Shown: positions 1 through 17,617 of the stretch, piece by piece | Position numbering within the stretch: the stretch's first letter is position 1 | Layout of the letters: each line of letters begins with the position of its first letter | Origin: Oscarella lobularis | Taxonomy: Eukaryota > Porifera > Homoscleromorpha > Homosclerophorida > Oscarellidae | Assembly: GCF_947507565.1 (NCBI RefSeq) | Contig: NC_089176.1 | Span: forward strand, 3,658,001-3,722,000 | Direction: 5' to 3' | DNA: 64,000 nucleotides | Notes under the pieces: generated by a model | What the model was told of the DNA's origin: nothing | Databases searched by the model: none | The model's input: only the letters and a program-made list of their open reading frames with translations | Program-made: the position numbers and the translations under genes

Positions 1-14
1 CGCTTCTCGAAAGC

Positions 15-365
15 ATGGTAATGTAGTACGGTCGTTGGCCGTCAACTCTCTCCTTCACGTCTGTGTTTCATCGTTCTTAGCCGAAAGAAATAAAAGAGAT
101 AAAGGACTTTCTACTGACAGCAAGACGGACGGACGCTAAATGTAAGGCTAGGACCCCTTTTAGGGGTACGATACTTCGCGCACGATCCACGCTTATTCGT
201 TTTTTGTGCACAGCGGTCAAGATCATGAAGACACGACAGAAAGTGAAATTCAAGGTCCGCTGCAGTCGATACCTCTACACCCTCGTGGTGACGGATCACG
301 AGAAGGCGGAGAAACTGAAGCAGTCTCTCCCACCCGGACTCTCAGTGAAGGAACTGAAAAGCTAA
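15..365 (+). CDS. RPL38: 60S ribosomal protein L38 (eL38), complete, three exons
   Basis: Structural protein of the large ribosomal subunit. Exons 15-17 (only the ATG), 81-141 and 214-365 join with matching phases and GT-AG borders, giving 71 residues, the usual length for eL38 (about 70). The family signature is plain: [12 protein letters not shown] near residues 10-21, [16 protein letters not shown] in the middle, and the ending [21 protein letters not shown]. The start is the ATG at the end of the tiny first exon; an intron directly after the start codon is common in ribosomal protein genes. The 5' flank runs off the window, so the promoter is not visible. Identification is based on direct match to the conserved family sequence. 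Confidence 0.93.
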
Positions 366-570
366 GGAGTTTGAATCTGTACTCTCGTCCACCAATAGTA
401 TAAAAAATAAAATAAATAAAAAATGCGTTGGGAGTAAAGGGAGGGGTTGGTATCCGGGATTGTTTCTTTATCGCTTGTGTCGAATTCGCGACGGCTTTCG
501 TTTTCCCACGATCATGCACTCAATTCGAACGCTAGACTAATTGAGAAAGTCCGAACACACTCGCGTCCAA

Positions 571-3500
571 ATGGAAACCGAGTCGCCACGCTTGCGAACG
601 CGGGTTCCGTCGAAAACTCGAGGCAAAGGCCGTCAAATCGACGCTACGGACAGTAAGAAACAAGCGAACGCGACCCTCGCTACGGCAAACGACGTTGCCT
701 AATAAAACAAAGAAGACAGACTTAGTTTGGGACACCGAAATCGCCATAACAAAACGCGCGCTTCCGTTTCTCGTTGCAGGCGTGTTACTCGTGCGTCCTA
801 TGCCGCCGGACGATGTCATCGACGACCTATTCGAACGCTTTCTGGTGAGAGCAAGAGAAGGGGAGTGTCGTTACCGTGGCATTTGGCGTCTGCGTAGGAG
901 AAAATGAATCTGTCGCCGGAGAAGTGTGCCGAGGTGCAGAGTCGCTCGCGCGACGACAAGTGGAAGTTGCTCTGCGCGAAAGTGAGTGAAAAAATTCCGA
1001 CCCGGAAGCCTCGACTTCAGTCTCGCGCCACTCCCCGCCCCTCTTACCCATAATGTACCAGGACGACATGAAGAGCCCGTTCTCGGTCGACTACTACATC
1101 GGGCAGCTGAATCGACACATGAGCGCGCCCGTACGATCGCGTCGACCCAAGCGAAAGCATTTGAAAAGACTCAGTCCCATCGGCGATCTCCTCAAGTCGC
1201 TCGAAGTCGACTTGAGAACGAGTCCGAATAACGAGTAAGACGATAACGATAGAGAGAGCGCTATAGAACCTCGCGATTTCAAGTTGGCTCATGCGATTTA
1301 TCGATCAACCCAACTCGGGCGCTCTTCTTCTCGTCGAATTCCTACGCTACATTCAATCGGACGACGTCGAACGACCGAAAAAGAAAAAATACGACGTACT
1401 CTTGAAGGACGGCGTCGACGAGCATCGATGCGTTCTGTGCGTTCGCGCGCTGATGAGCCATCGCGTAAGCGCGCGTCCCCCATTGGGCGCTCCACTTCCA
1501 AAAAACTAGATTTTCTACTTTTTAGTACGGTTTTATCGCCGTTTTGGGCTACGACGACAGTCTGAGCGTGCTCGTGATGAGTCTACGTTCAAATAGTCGA
1601 AAAACGCGATCGATTATATATAAGGCAAGAGAGAGAGAGAGAGAGCGTTTTGAAGATATTTTCTTTTTGATTTTTTGGCGGGTTTAGTTGTTCACCACTG
1701 CTCTACTGACGCCGGGCGGTCACAAGAAGGTCGTCAAGGCGCTCGACGCTTTTCGCGTCGAGACGGACGAATCGGTTCGCTTTGAGACGATAGTGCATCA
1801 GATAACGGAGGAGCCGCTGGATCCGGGTTTCCAGGTACTGTCCTCGTTGCGACGTTATGATGAGGTTAATGACGTCATAGAGAGGATTTTTATTTTTTAG
1901 ACGTCCGTTTTGGTGTTTTTGAATACGCTCGTTCATTCGACGTCGCGCATGAACGATCGCATATTCTTTCAGCAAGAGATCTTGAGAGCCGGCTTCGATC
2001 CCGATCTCATTCAACGGGTAAGATATCGAGATGTATTAGATGAGACTAATAACTCCCCGTAACTGAATCGTTCAATCAATCGATTACGGAGAAATCGAAT
2101 TAGTAGTATTACCTTGACGCAAACAAGCTGAATCCGTGTCCAGCTTTAGTTCCAAGAAAGTTTAGGCAAGAAAAACATTGTTAATTAATCAATAAGTCTG
2201 TCTTGAGAGACTTTCTTCTCTGTTGTCACCGGTGATAGCGCGTCTCCTGTTTGCATTTCATTGAAGCGAACCGGTCTCATAGATACCAGCACACGTGACG
2301 GATACGTATGCATAATATAGACAACAAGCTCTTTATTTAATCAAAGCGTCCCTTAGCTACTGTGACTGTAGTCGAATTAAAGAGAGGTTTTATTTATTTA
2401 TTTATTTATCTGTCTTCGTAGTCATTGAAGGAGAGCGATGAGGAGTCGGTCCTACGCGAGCTGGCCGACTGGCGCAGTCAGTACATCGACGTCCAAGCCG
2501 TTATGGACGAATTCGTCGAATTGCGCAATCGCGGTAGCGTCCTTCGCGACGAGGTGACGTTGCTCACGAAAAAGATCGAGGAGTCCGATACGGAGCGCGT
2601 GGCGTTGATTCTGAAGAAGGATCTCATCGCCGCTCAAATGGACACGTACATGCGAAAGGCGCAGGAACTGAGAACGGCACTCGAAGCCGTTCTCAAGGAA
2701 TTTAATAGAGAAACGGGGAAAAAGACGGGCGTCGATTTATCGCCGGATCTTTTGAAACCGGTCGTGCCGCCGCCTTCCGTCGAAGTCGCGCCGGCGGCGC
2801 CGCCACCACCTCCGCCACCTCCGCCACCCGGTAGAAAGAAAAAGAACTCAAATTTGAATTTTTGAGAAGTCTCCTTTTTCGTAGGGGCTCCCGGCGCTCC
2901 GCCGCCGCCGCCTCCGCCTCCTGGTATTGGGCCTGGTGCCGGTAAGGGGGAAAGACTTATTTTCCCGGTGGATTAGTTTGATTTGGGTTTTGGACTACTA
3001 CAGCTCGGAAAAATCAGAAGAAGAAGGTTATATCGAATGTGCCGTTGCCCATGTTGAATTGGGTGCCACTGCAGCAGGAAGTTCCCAATTCATGCTTTGC
3101 TGTAAGTTTGAAATGTGTACCACTGTCTCGATTGTTTGAGAATCTTGCTTGGCATAGCGTTGTTTGTTTAGAGCAAGTACAGTGTAGCTTTAGGCAATTT
3201 GGGGGAGGGAGCATGTTTGATTATAAGTGGATAATCAGACAGCTACTTATTTATGCATTTTATGCTTCCCTAAAGGGTCGCTCTAACGATGTCGTTATAA
3301 TGATAGGATATGGACGAGACGGTTGTGTATAAAGAAATTGATTTTACGGAATTCGAAAGGCTGTTTCAAGTGAAGAGGTTTCAGCGAGACGACGACAATA
3401 AAGCGAAGCGAGAAGCTTGTGAGACAGATAGAAGGAAAAGAGAAAAAAACTCATATTTAATTTCCTATTTAGTAATTAAAAAAGCTGCGGAGCGAATTAC

Positions 3501-5133
3501 AGTCATCGAATCAAATCGCGCGCGGAATCTGAGTAAGAGAAAACGAGAATTAGACGAGAGACGACTTGAAGAATTTCGTCTATTTTTTTTCAGTTATTGC
3601 TAAAAGGCGAGTAGGATTGCCGGCGGCTCTCGTGCAACGCCACATCAACAACATGGACTTGGACGGAATCTGTGCCGAGCACGTGGAACTCTTACTCAAA
3701 TTTATACCTACAAAGGAAGAGGTAAATGTCTTGAGTTGATGACTGATTTGGGTTGGGGGGAGACCGCGCGTGGTTTTCTTCCTTAGTTGAGCGCCTTGGC
3801 GAAACACGCGCACGAATTCGATAAGCTCGGCGAAGCGGAGCAGTTTCTTTTTCAAATGGCGAAAATTGAGAGATACGAGTCGCGGCTGAGCGTCCTCGCT
3901 TTCATGGGCTACTTCGACGAATTGGTTGAAGCAATCACGCCGGTAACGTTAAGATGAGAGATTCCAGTGGGCCAGAACTTACGAACAATGTATTTGCATT
4001 CTGTAGAAAATCGAAGCCGTTTTGAACGCTTCTCTGGCGTTAATCAACAGCGAGAAAGTGAAGAAATTATTTCAGGTGAGGGGGATCCTATTGGTCGCAT
4101 TCCGGCATTTTTAGAGTCCGACTCTTAGATTATACTCGCGTTCGGTAACTACATGAATAGCAGTAGACGCGGTGCCGCCTATGGATTCCGACTCGATTCG
4201 TTGGGACGGGTAAGGGATAGAGAAAGAGAACGCATGAATCGATGAAGGATTTGACCGTAGCTTGGCGACACGCGGTCGCAAGATCGAAAAATGTCCCTCC
4301 TTCATTACATCGTCGACGTCGTCGACCGGCACTATCCGCATATAGCCGATTTCGGAGATAATCTGGATTTTAGCAAAGCCAAAGGAGGTCCGAAATCTCG
4401 TTTCATTAATTAGCAATAAAAATTTTAGTTTTTTCTTACGTAGTTTCGATGATGACTCTCGTCGCGGATGTGCAGGGCTTGAGAAAAGGAATCGACTTGA
4501 CGTTATTTGAGCGCGAGAAGCAAAGTTCTAACTACATTCTCTACATATCCTTTTCACACTCTCTAATGGCTCTAGTCGCATACAGTCATTTTTCCTTGAC
4601 TCTTTCGTCTCCACTGTTTCTATAATAGGGCGTCCAAACGAGTGGCGAAAATTTCGGAGGCGTATAAGCGAATGGACGACGCTTACGGTCGCGTCTGTCA
4701 GATGTTCTGCGAGAGCGCTCGCACGACCGAACCGAGCGAATTGTTTGGCCCTTTCAAGGCATTCGTCAACGCCTACAAGGTTAAAACGAAGACGTTATTT
4801 TTCCTTTCTCGATCCTCTGGTTTTTCTCTGCAGGAGGCGTTGAAAGATAACGAGAATCGGCGGCGGAAAGAATCGCAGGAGGCGGCGAAAGCGCCCCTCG
4901 CCGTACGAGTGAAACCCGAGCCGAATCTCCTCCAGTCAATCAGCGAAGAAGTCGCCGCCGTCGCCGCCGCCAAGCTGACGCCGGCGACGTGGAAAGTAAA
5001 AAGCGATCGATCGCCGCCGAAAAAGAAGAAGGAAAAGAAAGAGAAAAAGGAGAAGAAGAAGAAGAAAAAGAAAGGAGAGGTGATGGTCGACGAACGCGGT
5101 ATGCTTCAAATCGCCGGTCAAACAGCATCCGCT

Positions 5134-5169
<36 letters not shown>

Positions 5170-5565
5170 GCACTGGGCACTGTTCCTCTCTCCGTCGCGC
5201 ACAGCACGGGAGCCGAAGTGGCGATACGAGCGTCGGTTCGACGTCCAGCTGCCTTGCTTAATTCCGTCGACAGCGCCTACTCGAGCCAGTCTTCTTCTTC
5301 CGCGACGGTCTCGGAAACGACGCCGCCGAATGCCGCCGTTGCGATGTATAGCGAAGTGACGGCAGCGCCGGCTGATTCGGAGGAAGATCTCTACGCGAAA
5401 GTGAACGTTCGAGGCAATGGGAAGGTAAAGGTGGAATCGGATGCTCTGTATGATGACGTGGAGTATAAGTCGGAGACGTTGAGGAGTGAATTGCCGCCGC
5501 CTTTGCCGTCTCGTGGATATTTAGAAGTGGATGGGAGTCTCCATGATTCTGTTGATAACCAGTGA
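571..5565 (+). CDS. Formin (GBD/FH3-FH1-FH2), FMNL/DAAM-like, with extended proline- and tyrosine-rich tail
   Basis: Actin nucleation and elongation factor controlled by Rho-type GTPases. About 19 exons; the first three are 571-652, 780-844 and 898-981, in phase. The N-terminal regulatory region includes [11 protein letters not shown] and [21 protein letters not shown], which resemble the GBD/FH3 of FMNL and DAAM formins. A coiled region (2425-2720) precedes a short FH1 of proline runs (about 2760-2930). The FH2 starts near 3040 ([11 protein letters not shown]) and runs to about 4700. The C terminus is unusual: a Lys-rich run (5020-5080), a second polyproline run (5140-5170), then four Tyr motifs (YSEV, YAKV, YDDV, YLEV) before the stop. 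One intron (1625-1687) appears to use a GC donor. Start ATG at 571 opens exon 1. Which formin subclass is uncertain; formin itself is clear. Confidence 0.88.
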
Positions 5566-5821
5566 GCGCTCTTTCTTCATTGTGTCTTAGGATTAATGAC
5601 TTAAGTCTACAGTATGTTCCATTGAGACTAGAGAGACTAGACATTAGATTTTGTACTCATTTGTACTATTTTGTAAGATGCATTACATAGCAGAAGTGCA
5701 GGGGACGGTATGCCTCGAAAGTGGTAAGCACGGACAAAGAAACCTTCATTGGCGAAAAAAAGAATGCGGAAATACCTTGCTGACGTCAAAGCCGTGTTGT
5801 ATTTTTTTAACGCACGTTGGT

Positions 5822-7587
5822 ATGGAAGCAACCTCCTCGCCGTCCACGGCGCAGTCGCGTCGCCAGCTTCTGTTGAAAGCATCGTCACAAAAGTCGAAGC
5901 TTAGACCAAAGCCAAACGGCAGCAGCATGGTTGTCGACTACTATTACGCCGTCCAGCACCCGAACGAAGCCGACGACGAAACAGGCGCAGAACTCGCTCG
6001 CGGACGCGCGTGTAGCTTCGGAACGGTTCTCAAACGGGACGGGAGTAGCACGAAGAAGTGTTTCGTGATCAGCCCGATCGGCTGCGACGAGTCCGAAGTG
6101 AGAAAACAGAGGCGCGGAAACGGACGTTCGCGTCATCTTCCCTCCTTTTTCCTAGATCCGCCAACACGCGAACGACGTCTTCAATTTTATTATATTGCCC
6201 GCTCTGCACAGTCGCAATGTCGATTGCGTTCGATCAGACATGATCACGGATTTAGGCCAGGTAATTAATTTAAACTTATAATTAGACACTTTACTTACAC
6301 GTGCGTACGTGGTATAAGGGCATTTTACATTAAATTCCGCGCTACATCCGGTTTCTCTGATACATATAAAGTATTGATTTCCTCATACAGATCACCGATC
6401 AAATGTATGAAGCAATTTTCCAATGGGACTTGTGCGTCGCCGTGCTGACGTTTCTCAATCCGAACGTCTTCTACGAGCTGGCGCTGCGCCACTGCGTCGG
6501 CCTTCCCGTCATTTGTCTGATCGAGCGAGGCCAGTCGCTGCCGTTCAACGTCTCCGACATGCGAGTCATCGAGTACACGCTCAAACCGAAGCTTCTCTTT
6601 GAGGGATCATACGCTGAAGAGGTAAAAAAGGAATGAAATTGTTTGTGAAAGTCTGTTAAAACAGGACGTCTAGGTGGCTGATGCTGTTGACTCTCTGGCT
6701 AGAAATCACTGGAAGTGTCCGTATCCGTTTGCCAAGTTTAGTCCAAGTATTTGCTCAGCTCCCACCTATTATAGTGATAGTCATGACATGGAGGTAGGTA
6801 GGATAGGCTTGCAGTATTTATATGCTATATCAGGTTTTCTTTCTCAGTCTCGTTGGAATGAGAGTCAGTGGTCTGAGTTCCTTCATCAGGCACAGGATCA
6901 CCTGGACATTATGGGAGCGGCGCTTCGACACGTGAAAAAATATGAGGATGACATAAAAGAAGTTGCGCTCAGAAAGTGCCATGTAAACAAAAAAACAATC
7001 AGAGATTGGAATGAAATTTAAATTTGTTTTCTCTCGTAGGTTAGATTGCTGATGTGGGATCACGAAAGTCCGTCATTCAAAAGTAAAACATATTTTTCAT
7101 CTTTTTTCGAATTTCAAACCGTTTTTCTCAGGTATGACGAACCTAACGGGAAAGCAGTATGAAGCATTGAAGTTGAATGTTGATCATTGGTATTCTGGTC
7201 TGGCTGTTCTGGCAAGAAGGTATGAAATGCTTTTTAATAATTATAATATTAATTGTCTTCTATTTGCTCGTAAGTTCTGAGTATATTACGCTTCGAAAAA
7301 CGACTTGTGGCACAACGTTGTTTAGCTGCGTTTCAACAGAGAAAGAGGTATTTATTGGACATATGGCACATGGTCTTGCAAGAGTGCTGCAAGGTTTTTT
7401 CTAGGTGATTTATCAGCCAGACTTTTTTGACTTGTCATCGTTTGAAAACAACCCTGTGTTCTACTCCAATGACACGAAATCTTCTCTTTATCTTGCCGTT
7501 CAGTCGGATTTTAATCTGCTTTGGGAGCTAAATGCAAATGCTGACTCCTCATTGGAAGAAGTTGATGGTAGCAGTGAAAAAGCCTAA
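5822..7587 (+). CDS. NDT/TIR-like nucleotide-binding domain protein, copy 1
   Basis: Nine exons (5822-6097, 6156-6260, 6391-6621, 6674-6793, 6848-6982, 7040-7082, 7132-7219, 7275-7347, 7405-7587) join in phase to 417 residues. Residues about 80-200 hold CFVISPIG, then IRQHANDVFNFII, RSDMITD, and LNPNVFYELALRH with Glu156, then GLPVICLIERGQSLPF. This order matches a widespread bacterial domain often labelled nucleoside deoxyribosyltransferase-like or TIR-like; the Glu in the FYELALRH segment corresponds to the catalytic Glu of that fold (family knowledge). The C-terminal half (HLDIMGAALRHVKKYEDD, VRLLMWDHESPSF) is helical and is not assigned. No signal peptide or TM segment is visible. An in-frame upstream ATG at 5678 is possible, but 5822 gives an N terminus like that of copy 2. 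The enzymatic role is inferred. Confidence 0.8.
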
Positions 7588-7721
7588 TATAACGGTTCAT
7601 AATCAAATATTCTATTTAATTAATATTTTCGGTGACTTAATTTGTAGTACACTATGCATGCTATTAATTAATTAAACGCAAGGGGAGGATCATTCGGGAG
7701 ATCGTCTCGCGGAGATACTTT

Positions 7722-9496
7722 ATGAGCAATCAACACAAACATCGTCATCACCACCGCTCGCAGTCGTCGCAGTCTCGATCGCACCACCACAGTACGCCGC
7801 TACGCCACGAGCTCAGCGTCCATCATCCCACCATGCATCGCTCGGCGACTTCTGCTCTTTTTCGTCCGTCGGGCGACGGCGACGCGAGCATGGTCGTCGA
7901 TTACTACTACGGCATGCATCATCGCGACATGACGATCGGCGAAAACGACGACGGCGAAAGCGAGAGCGAGCACAAGCGCTGCTTCGTTCTATCGCCCATC
8001 GGACCCGAAGGATCGGAGGTGAGGAAGAGACCACGCCTACTTTCCTTACGCGGATGACTCGCAGCCTTCGTACAGATACGCCAGCACGCCGACGACGTTC
8101 TCTCCTTCATCATCATGCCGGCGACGCACTCGCGAAACATCGAGTGCGTGCGATCGGACATGAAATCGGACGTCGGCGGGGTGAGGACGGAAAAATTTAG
8201 CAAACAAACGCGAATCCTGTCCAATTTTAGATCACTGACGTCGTTTACGACGCCGTCTTCAATTGGGACCTCTGTATCGCCGTTCTGACGTCGCTCAATC
8301 CGAACGTCTTCTACGAACTCGCTTTACGCCAGTGCGTCGGTCTTCCTGTCATCTGTCTCATTCAGAAAGGGGATCGGGTCCCGTTCGACGTCGCCGATCA
8401 GCGTCTGATCGAGTATACGCTGAATCCGACGCCGCTCTTTCAGGGAAAGTACGCTCAACAGGTAGGTGTGCCTTGTTTGCATTCCTAAAACCCCACCCCA
8501 CGTAGACGTATCCATACAACAGTATAAGGGTGACCTATACTGTACATAGGCAACATCTCATCTAAGTCGTTAAATTTTCAGGTTGCCAATGCTATTGATT
8601 CGTTAGCAGAACAGGAGTGGAAGACTGACTATGCGTTTGCCAAGTTTCAGCCGCGAATCTGCTCGGCTCCAATGTACTTTGGCAAGATGCATGATCTTAG
8701 GGTGAGGAGGAATTTTCAGAGGGGTTCGCGCGTTCTTCTTATCTACTCTCTCCTTTCGCGACAGCAAAGGGGAGGCGTCACTCTCGGCGAAACGATTCAA
8801 CATTCGACTCACGTGGACATCATGGGCACGACGTTGAGAAGATGGAAGAAGTACGAGGACGATTTGAAGGTGGCTGCTGCTAAACAGTGCGACGTAAGAA
8901 CAACTCTCTGTTCATTGTCATAAAAATTAATAGAGGTTATTATTTTTAGGTGAGAATTCTGATGATGGATAAAGACAATCCAGCACTTTCTAGTACGAGG
9001 CTTTGAAAGGGAATTCGTTCTAATAATGTGGTCTTTAGATTTGGTTAGCTTAAAGGGAAAGCAACTTGAGGCTCTAAGATTGACTCTTGACGACGTTTCA
9101 ACGTTCTACGCAGCTCTGGCTAGAAGGTACCCACAAAGACCTAGTTAGAACTCAAGTGCATTTTCTATCTTAGTTCCAAATACATAACTCTTCGCAAAGT
9201 GAAGAATGGCGCAATGCTTTTTAGTTATTGTAGAACCGATAAGGAGGTGAGAGTCGCATGGCACGTGTATCCACGGAAACGAGAGCGTTGCTCTCTCTTT
9301 TTCTTAGATGATTTACCAGCCGCATTTCTACGATCAAGGAAACGAGGATACGCCCGTCTGGCACTGCGAATCGTCATCGACGTTGTACCACTCTGCCAAG
9401 GGAGATTTCGAACTGCTTTGGGAACGAAACAGGGAAGATGAAATCACGTGCTGTAATGATGATGATCACGATGATGACGAAGCGCAGGTATCGTGA
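7722..9496 (+). CDS. NDT/TIR-like nucleotide-binding domain protein, copy 2
   Basis: Tandem paralogue lying 134 bp downstream of copy 1 on the same strand, with the same exon layout. The first exon (7722-8018) begins with a His/Ser-rich stretch, shares MVVDYYYGMHH with copy 1, and ends in CFVLSPIGPEGSE. Later exons carry IRQHADDVLSFII, RSDMKSDVGG, SLNPNVFYELALRQ (the conserved Glu is kept), GLPVICLIQKGDRVPFDV and DIMGTTLRRWKKYEDD. The last exon ends at 9496 with an acidic, Asp/His-rich tail absent from copy 1. Both copies keep the key motifs, so both look functional. Divergence between them is highest at the termini and in the linker after the first domain. Function as in copy 1: probable nucleotide or NAD-type ligand binding or hydrolysis, inferred only. 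Confidence 0.79.
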
Positions 9497-9718
9497 AATT
9501 CAATTTTTTAGAAGGGGGTCTTTTTTTAGCTGGCATAGTTGCGTAAAAAAGTGTCAGTGGGCGAAAGATAAAAAAGGCTTTTTTAGTCCCCATCCCTGGT
9601 ATACCAGTCCGGTAGAAAAGTGTATTGACTGTGCTTGGGCATTGGTTGTATGGTGACTTCTCGAAAGGGAGGCTTCCATTCAATGAGATAGGCCATTCTA
9701 GAGGAATCACATTATATG

Positions 9719-9763
9719 CCATGGTCACCCATAAGATTTTTTAGCTTAGGGGGTGACCATAGC
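9719..9763. repeat. Short inverted repeat (hairpin)
   Basis: ATGGTCACCC and GGGTGACCAT form a perfect 10-bp inverted repeat separated by about 20 bases, just past the 3' end of DXO. It could act as a 3'-end or spacer structure between two genes that converge here; no family is recognised. Confidence 0.45.
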
Positions 9764-9788
9764 AACGTAGGCGAGTTTATCTTTTTAG

Positions 9789-10991
9789 TTACGTTGGATC
9801 GTCTTCAGTGACGACGCTTCGAATCCACGTCAGTAATCGATGGCTAAAGTTTAGGCAGACCGTCGGATCCCACATATCGCGTTTGTCCTGCGAGCGAAAC
9901 AAATGTGATACGCGTTATATTGAATCTATAAAAAAACTCTCACGCGAACGAGTCGGGGCAGTTCGAGCGTTTTGAAGGATTCAAGTCGACTCACAATGCC
10001 GTCGTCGTCTCGCCAACCGCAGACAATCTTCGGGACGCCAATTAGAAATGATTGGGCCCACCAACGAATGACTTTGAACCTGAAAAACGAAGACGATTGG
10101 AAATGAGACGACAGTGTATAAACAAACAGTACTTCAAAAAGGAACGCCTTTGGTGCTCTCTGTCAATACGCCGACTCGTCTTCAACTCAACGTATTGGTT
10201 CGAATTTTCCTGATAAAGAAAACTCGGTTGCCAAGGTTTTAGCCATAGGTAACTAGGGGCCCCCCGTTTCTCGCCTTTTCATAGCAATCCACTTCACCTG
10301 ACATCAAAATTCGAATGTCTCCAAATTTTGTCGAAGCGACACTACAGTACGCTTCCATCTCATTCACTGGCTTCGTCGAGTCGTCCCCTGAGCTTTCCAT
10401 ACGAGACACGTAGTCTTCAAATTTTCTACCCCAATAGCACATCAATTTCATTCGATCCGTCGCCTCGCGTCGTCGCTTCCGCGCCGCTTCCGTTTCGAAT
10501 TCGGCGACGTAGACGGTGCCGTCGAACAGCGTCGCCGCCATCGCCCACGGTTCGCGTCGCTCGTACGGCGTGCACATCATACGCGTCAATTGCCCGCGCC
10601 ATGTGACGACATCGTAGGGGACTTTTCGTCCGCGCGCGCTATCCTTCGCATCCTTTCGACGTATCCACTTCAAAATGGGATTGAGATAGTGCTTCTCGTC
10701 TTCGTTCTTGCTCACGAACTCGTCGTAGCCGACGGAGAGGTCGAAAGCGATCGGTTTCTCCGTCGGCGGCGGCTCGTAGACCTTTCGGCAGCGCGCGTCG
10801 TCGTGAAACGCGCCGTTCCAGTCGAGCGAGTACGCGCCAAGCTCGATCGGTTTTCCGTACGTCGGACAGGCGTTCTCGCCGAAGCGCGAAATCGGATCGA
10901 CTCGAAACGACGCCAACGGGAGCTCCGATTCCAATCGGCTTCGTTTGGCTTCGGCTCCCGCTTCGTCGTCGTCGCCGTCTCGTCGCTTCAT
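9789..10991 (-). CDS. DXO: Decapping and exoribonuclease DXO/Rai1 family
   Basis: Removes incomplete or non-canonical 5' caps from RNA and degrades the body. Four exons on the minus strand; the first is 10254-10991. The family landmarks appear in order: PIELGAYSLD, VTWRGQLTRMMCTPYE, ATLFDGTVYVAEFET, YWGRKFEDYV, ILMSGEVDC and QYVELKTS, covering the active-site Glu, Asp and Glu-Leu-Lys positions of this fold. It then has RWWAQSFLIGVPKIVCGWRDDDG and ends after WIRSVVTEDDPT. The first exon probably splices at 10253 (in phase), because reading on gives a stop within 15 bases. The protein starts MKRRDGDDDEA with a basic/acidic stretch that might be a nuclear localisation signal (KRSRLE). It is shorter at the C terminus than human DXO. 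It is head to head with the ABCC gene. Confidence 0.9.
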
Positions 10992-11178
10992 CGCTTTGTA
11001 CGGGTGTTTGACGGGTGGGCATGCTTAGTAGAAGAGACAGTGGCGCGAAAATTCGAAACCCATAGAGGCGCGCGTACGTAGTAATTAGGCAACTTTTACC
11101 ACGTGATAAGATCATGTATAAATATGGGTCCTTACGCTATTTTTAAGTCAGTTGCACTTTGGGAGGCCAGTTGTGTGC
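10992..11178. promoter_or_regulatory. Shared promoter region between DXO and the ABCC transporter
   Basis: A 187-bp gap separates two divergent start codons. It contains an E-box CACGTG at 11100-11105 and a TATA-like TATAAATAT at about 11117-11125, oriented toward the transporter, 54 bp upstream of its ATG. Bidirectional use is inferred from the spacing. Confidence 0.5.
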
Positions 11179-16830
<5,652 letters not shown>

Positions 16831-16932
16831 TATCTATTTGCTCTACTGACAATAAAAGAGCCGGATAAGAGACGGGTTTGTTTATTTTTATTTGTACAAC
16901 GTCATCGAATTACGGCGCAAGTAAGTTCTCTC

Positions 16933-17230
16933 TCAACTCGTCGCTTCTTTCGCTTCTGGCACTAAATAGCTTCGTTTAGGAAGAGCAGAAGACTTTGCGA
17001 TATCGAGAACCGTACGAGGATAGGATCTGGGAACGGATAGTCGCTCTTTTTGACTCGCTTTGGTCCCTGGTCCGGCGATCACCAAAAGGGGGCCTGTAGA
17101 GCGGTATTGAGACAGGTAGGCTCTTTTGTGACCGACTCGTCTTACCCACGACACCCATAAGAACCGAAACAAACAGCACAGGCTGCCTTTCCCAAGCCAC
17201 TTTTAGGAAATCGACCGATTTTCTCAACAT
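16933..17230 (-). CDS. Small single-TM protein, NDUFA3-like complex I subunit
   Basis: Two exons, 17146-17230 and 16933-17093, join in phase to 81 residues starting MLRKSVDFLKVAWERQPVLF. The N-terminal part strongly resembles NDUFA3 (B9), an accessory single-helix subunit of mitochondrial complex I: a short amphipathic start with FLKxAW, then a hydrophobic helix (VLFVSVLMGVVGPLLVIAGP, residues about 18-37). Length also fits (NDUFA3 is about 84). The C-terminal half is hydrophilic and less alike, so the assignment is tentative. It converges with the 3' end of the ABCC gene, about 100 bp away. An alternative is another small inner-membrane protein. Confidence 0.55.
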
Positions 17231-17617
17231 TACGAAGGCGTTAGCGCGCGTTGGGCCGAGTCGCTCCTTTTGCTCAGCTCCCTCGCTCTGAATGGTAAAA
17301 AACGTCTAGCTTGCAGTCCTAGTATTATTCTAAAGCAATCAGACATCGGAAACACTAGACAGCGTCGCCGCCACGGAGTGTTTCTGTTTCACCAAAGCGG
17401 TCGCTAAGGTTAAATCGATTAGACGAGCCAATCAAAGCCGGTCACCCGTCGAGGCGTGCATGTCAGTACACTGTACATCAAAAATCGGATTTACAAACTG
17501 GTTTAGCGCGCGCTATCCAATTCGCCTTAGCAACCAAATTTATTCAAAGAAGGCGTGACCAATGGGCGTCACGCTCGAGTCCCATTGTGGCAATCCCGAC
17601 CGCCGTCGCTAACCGAA
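17231..17617. other. Intergenic spacer between two divergent genes
   Basis: Separates the divergent NDUFA3-like and phosphatase genes. No RNA gene, repeat or convincing coding exon is seen; it probably holds the promoters of both genes. Confidence 0.4.
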
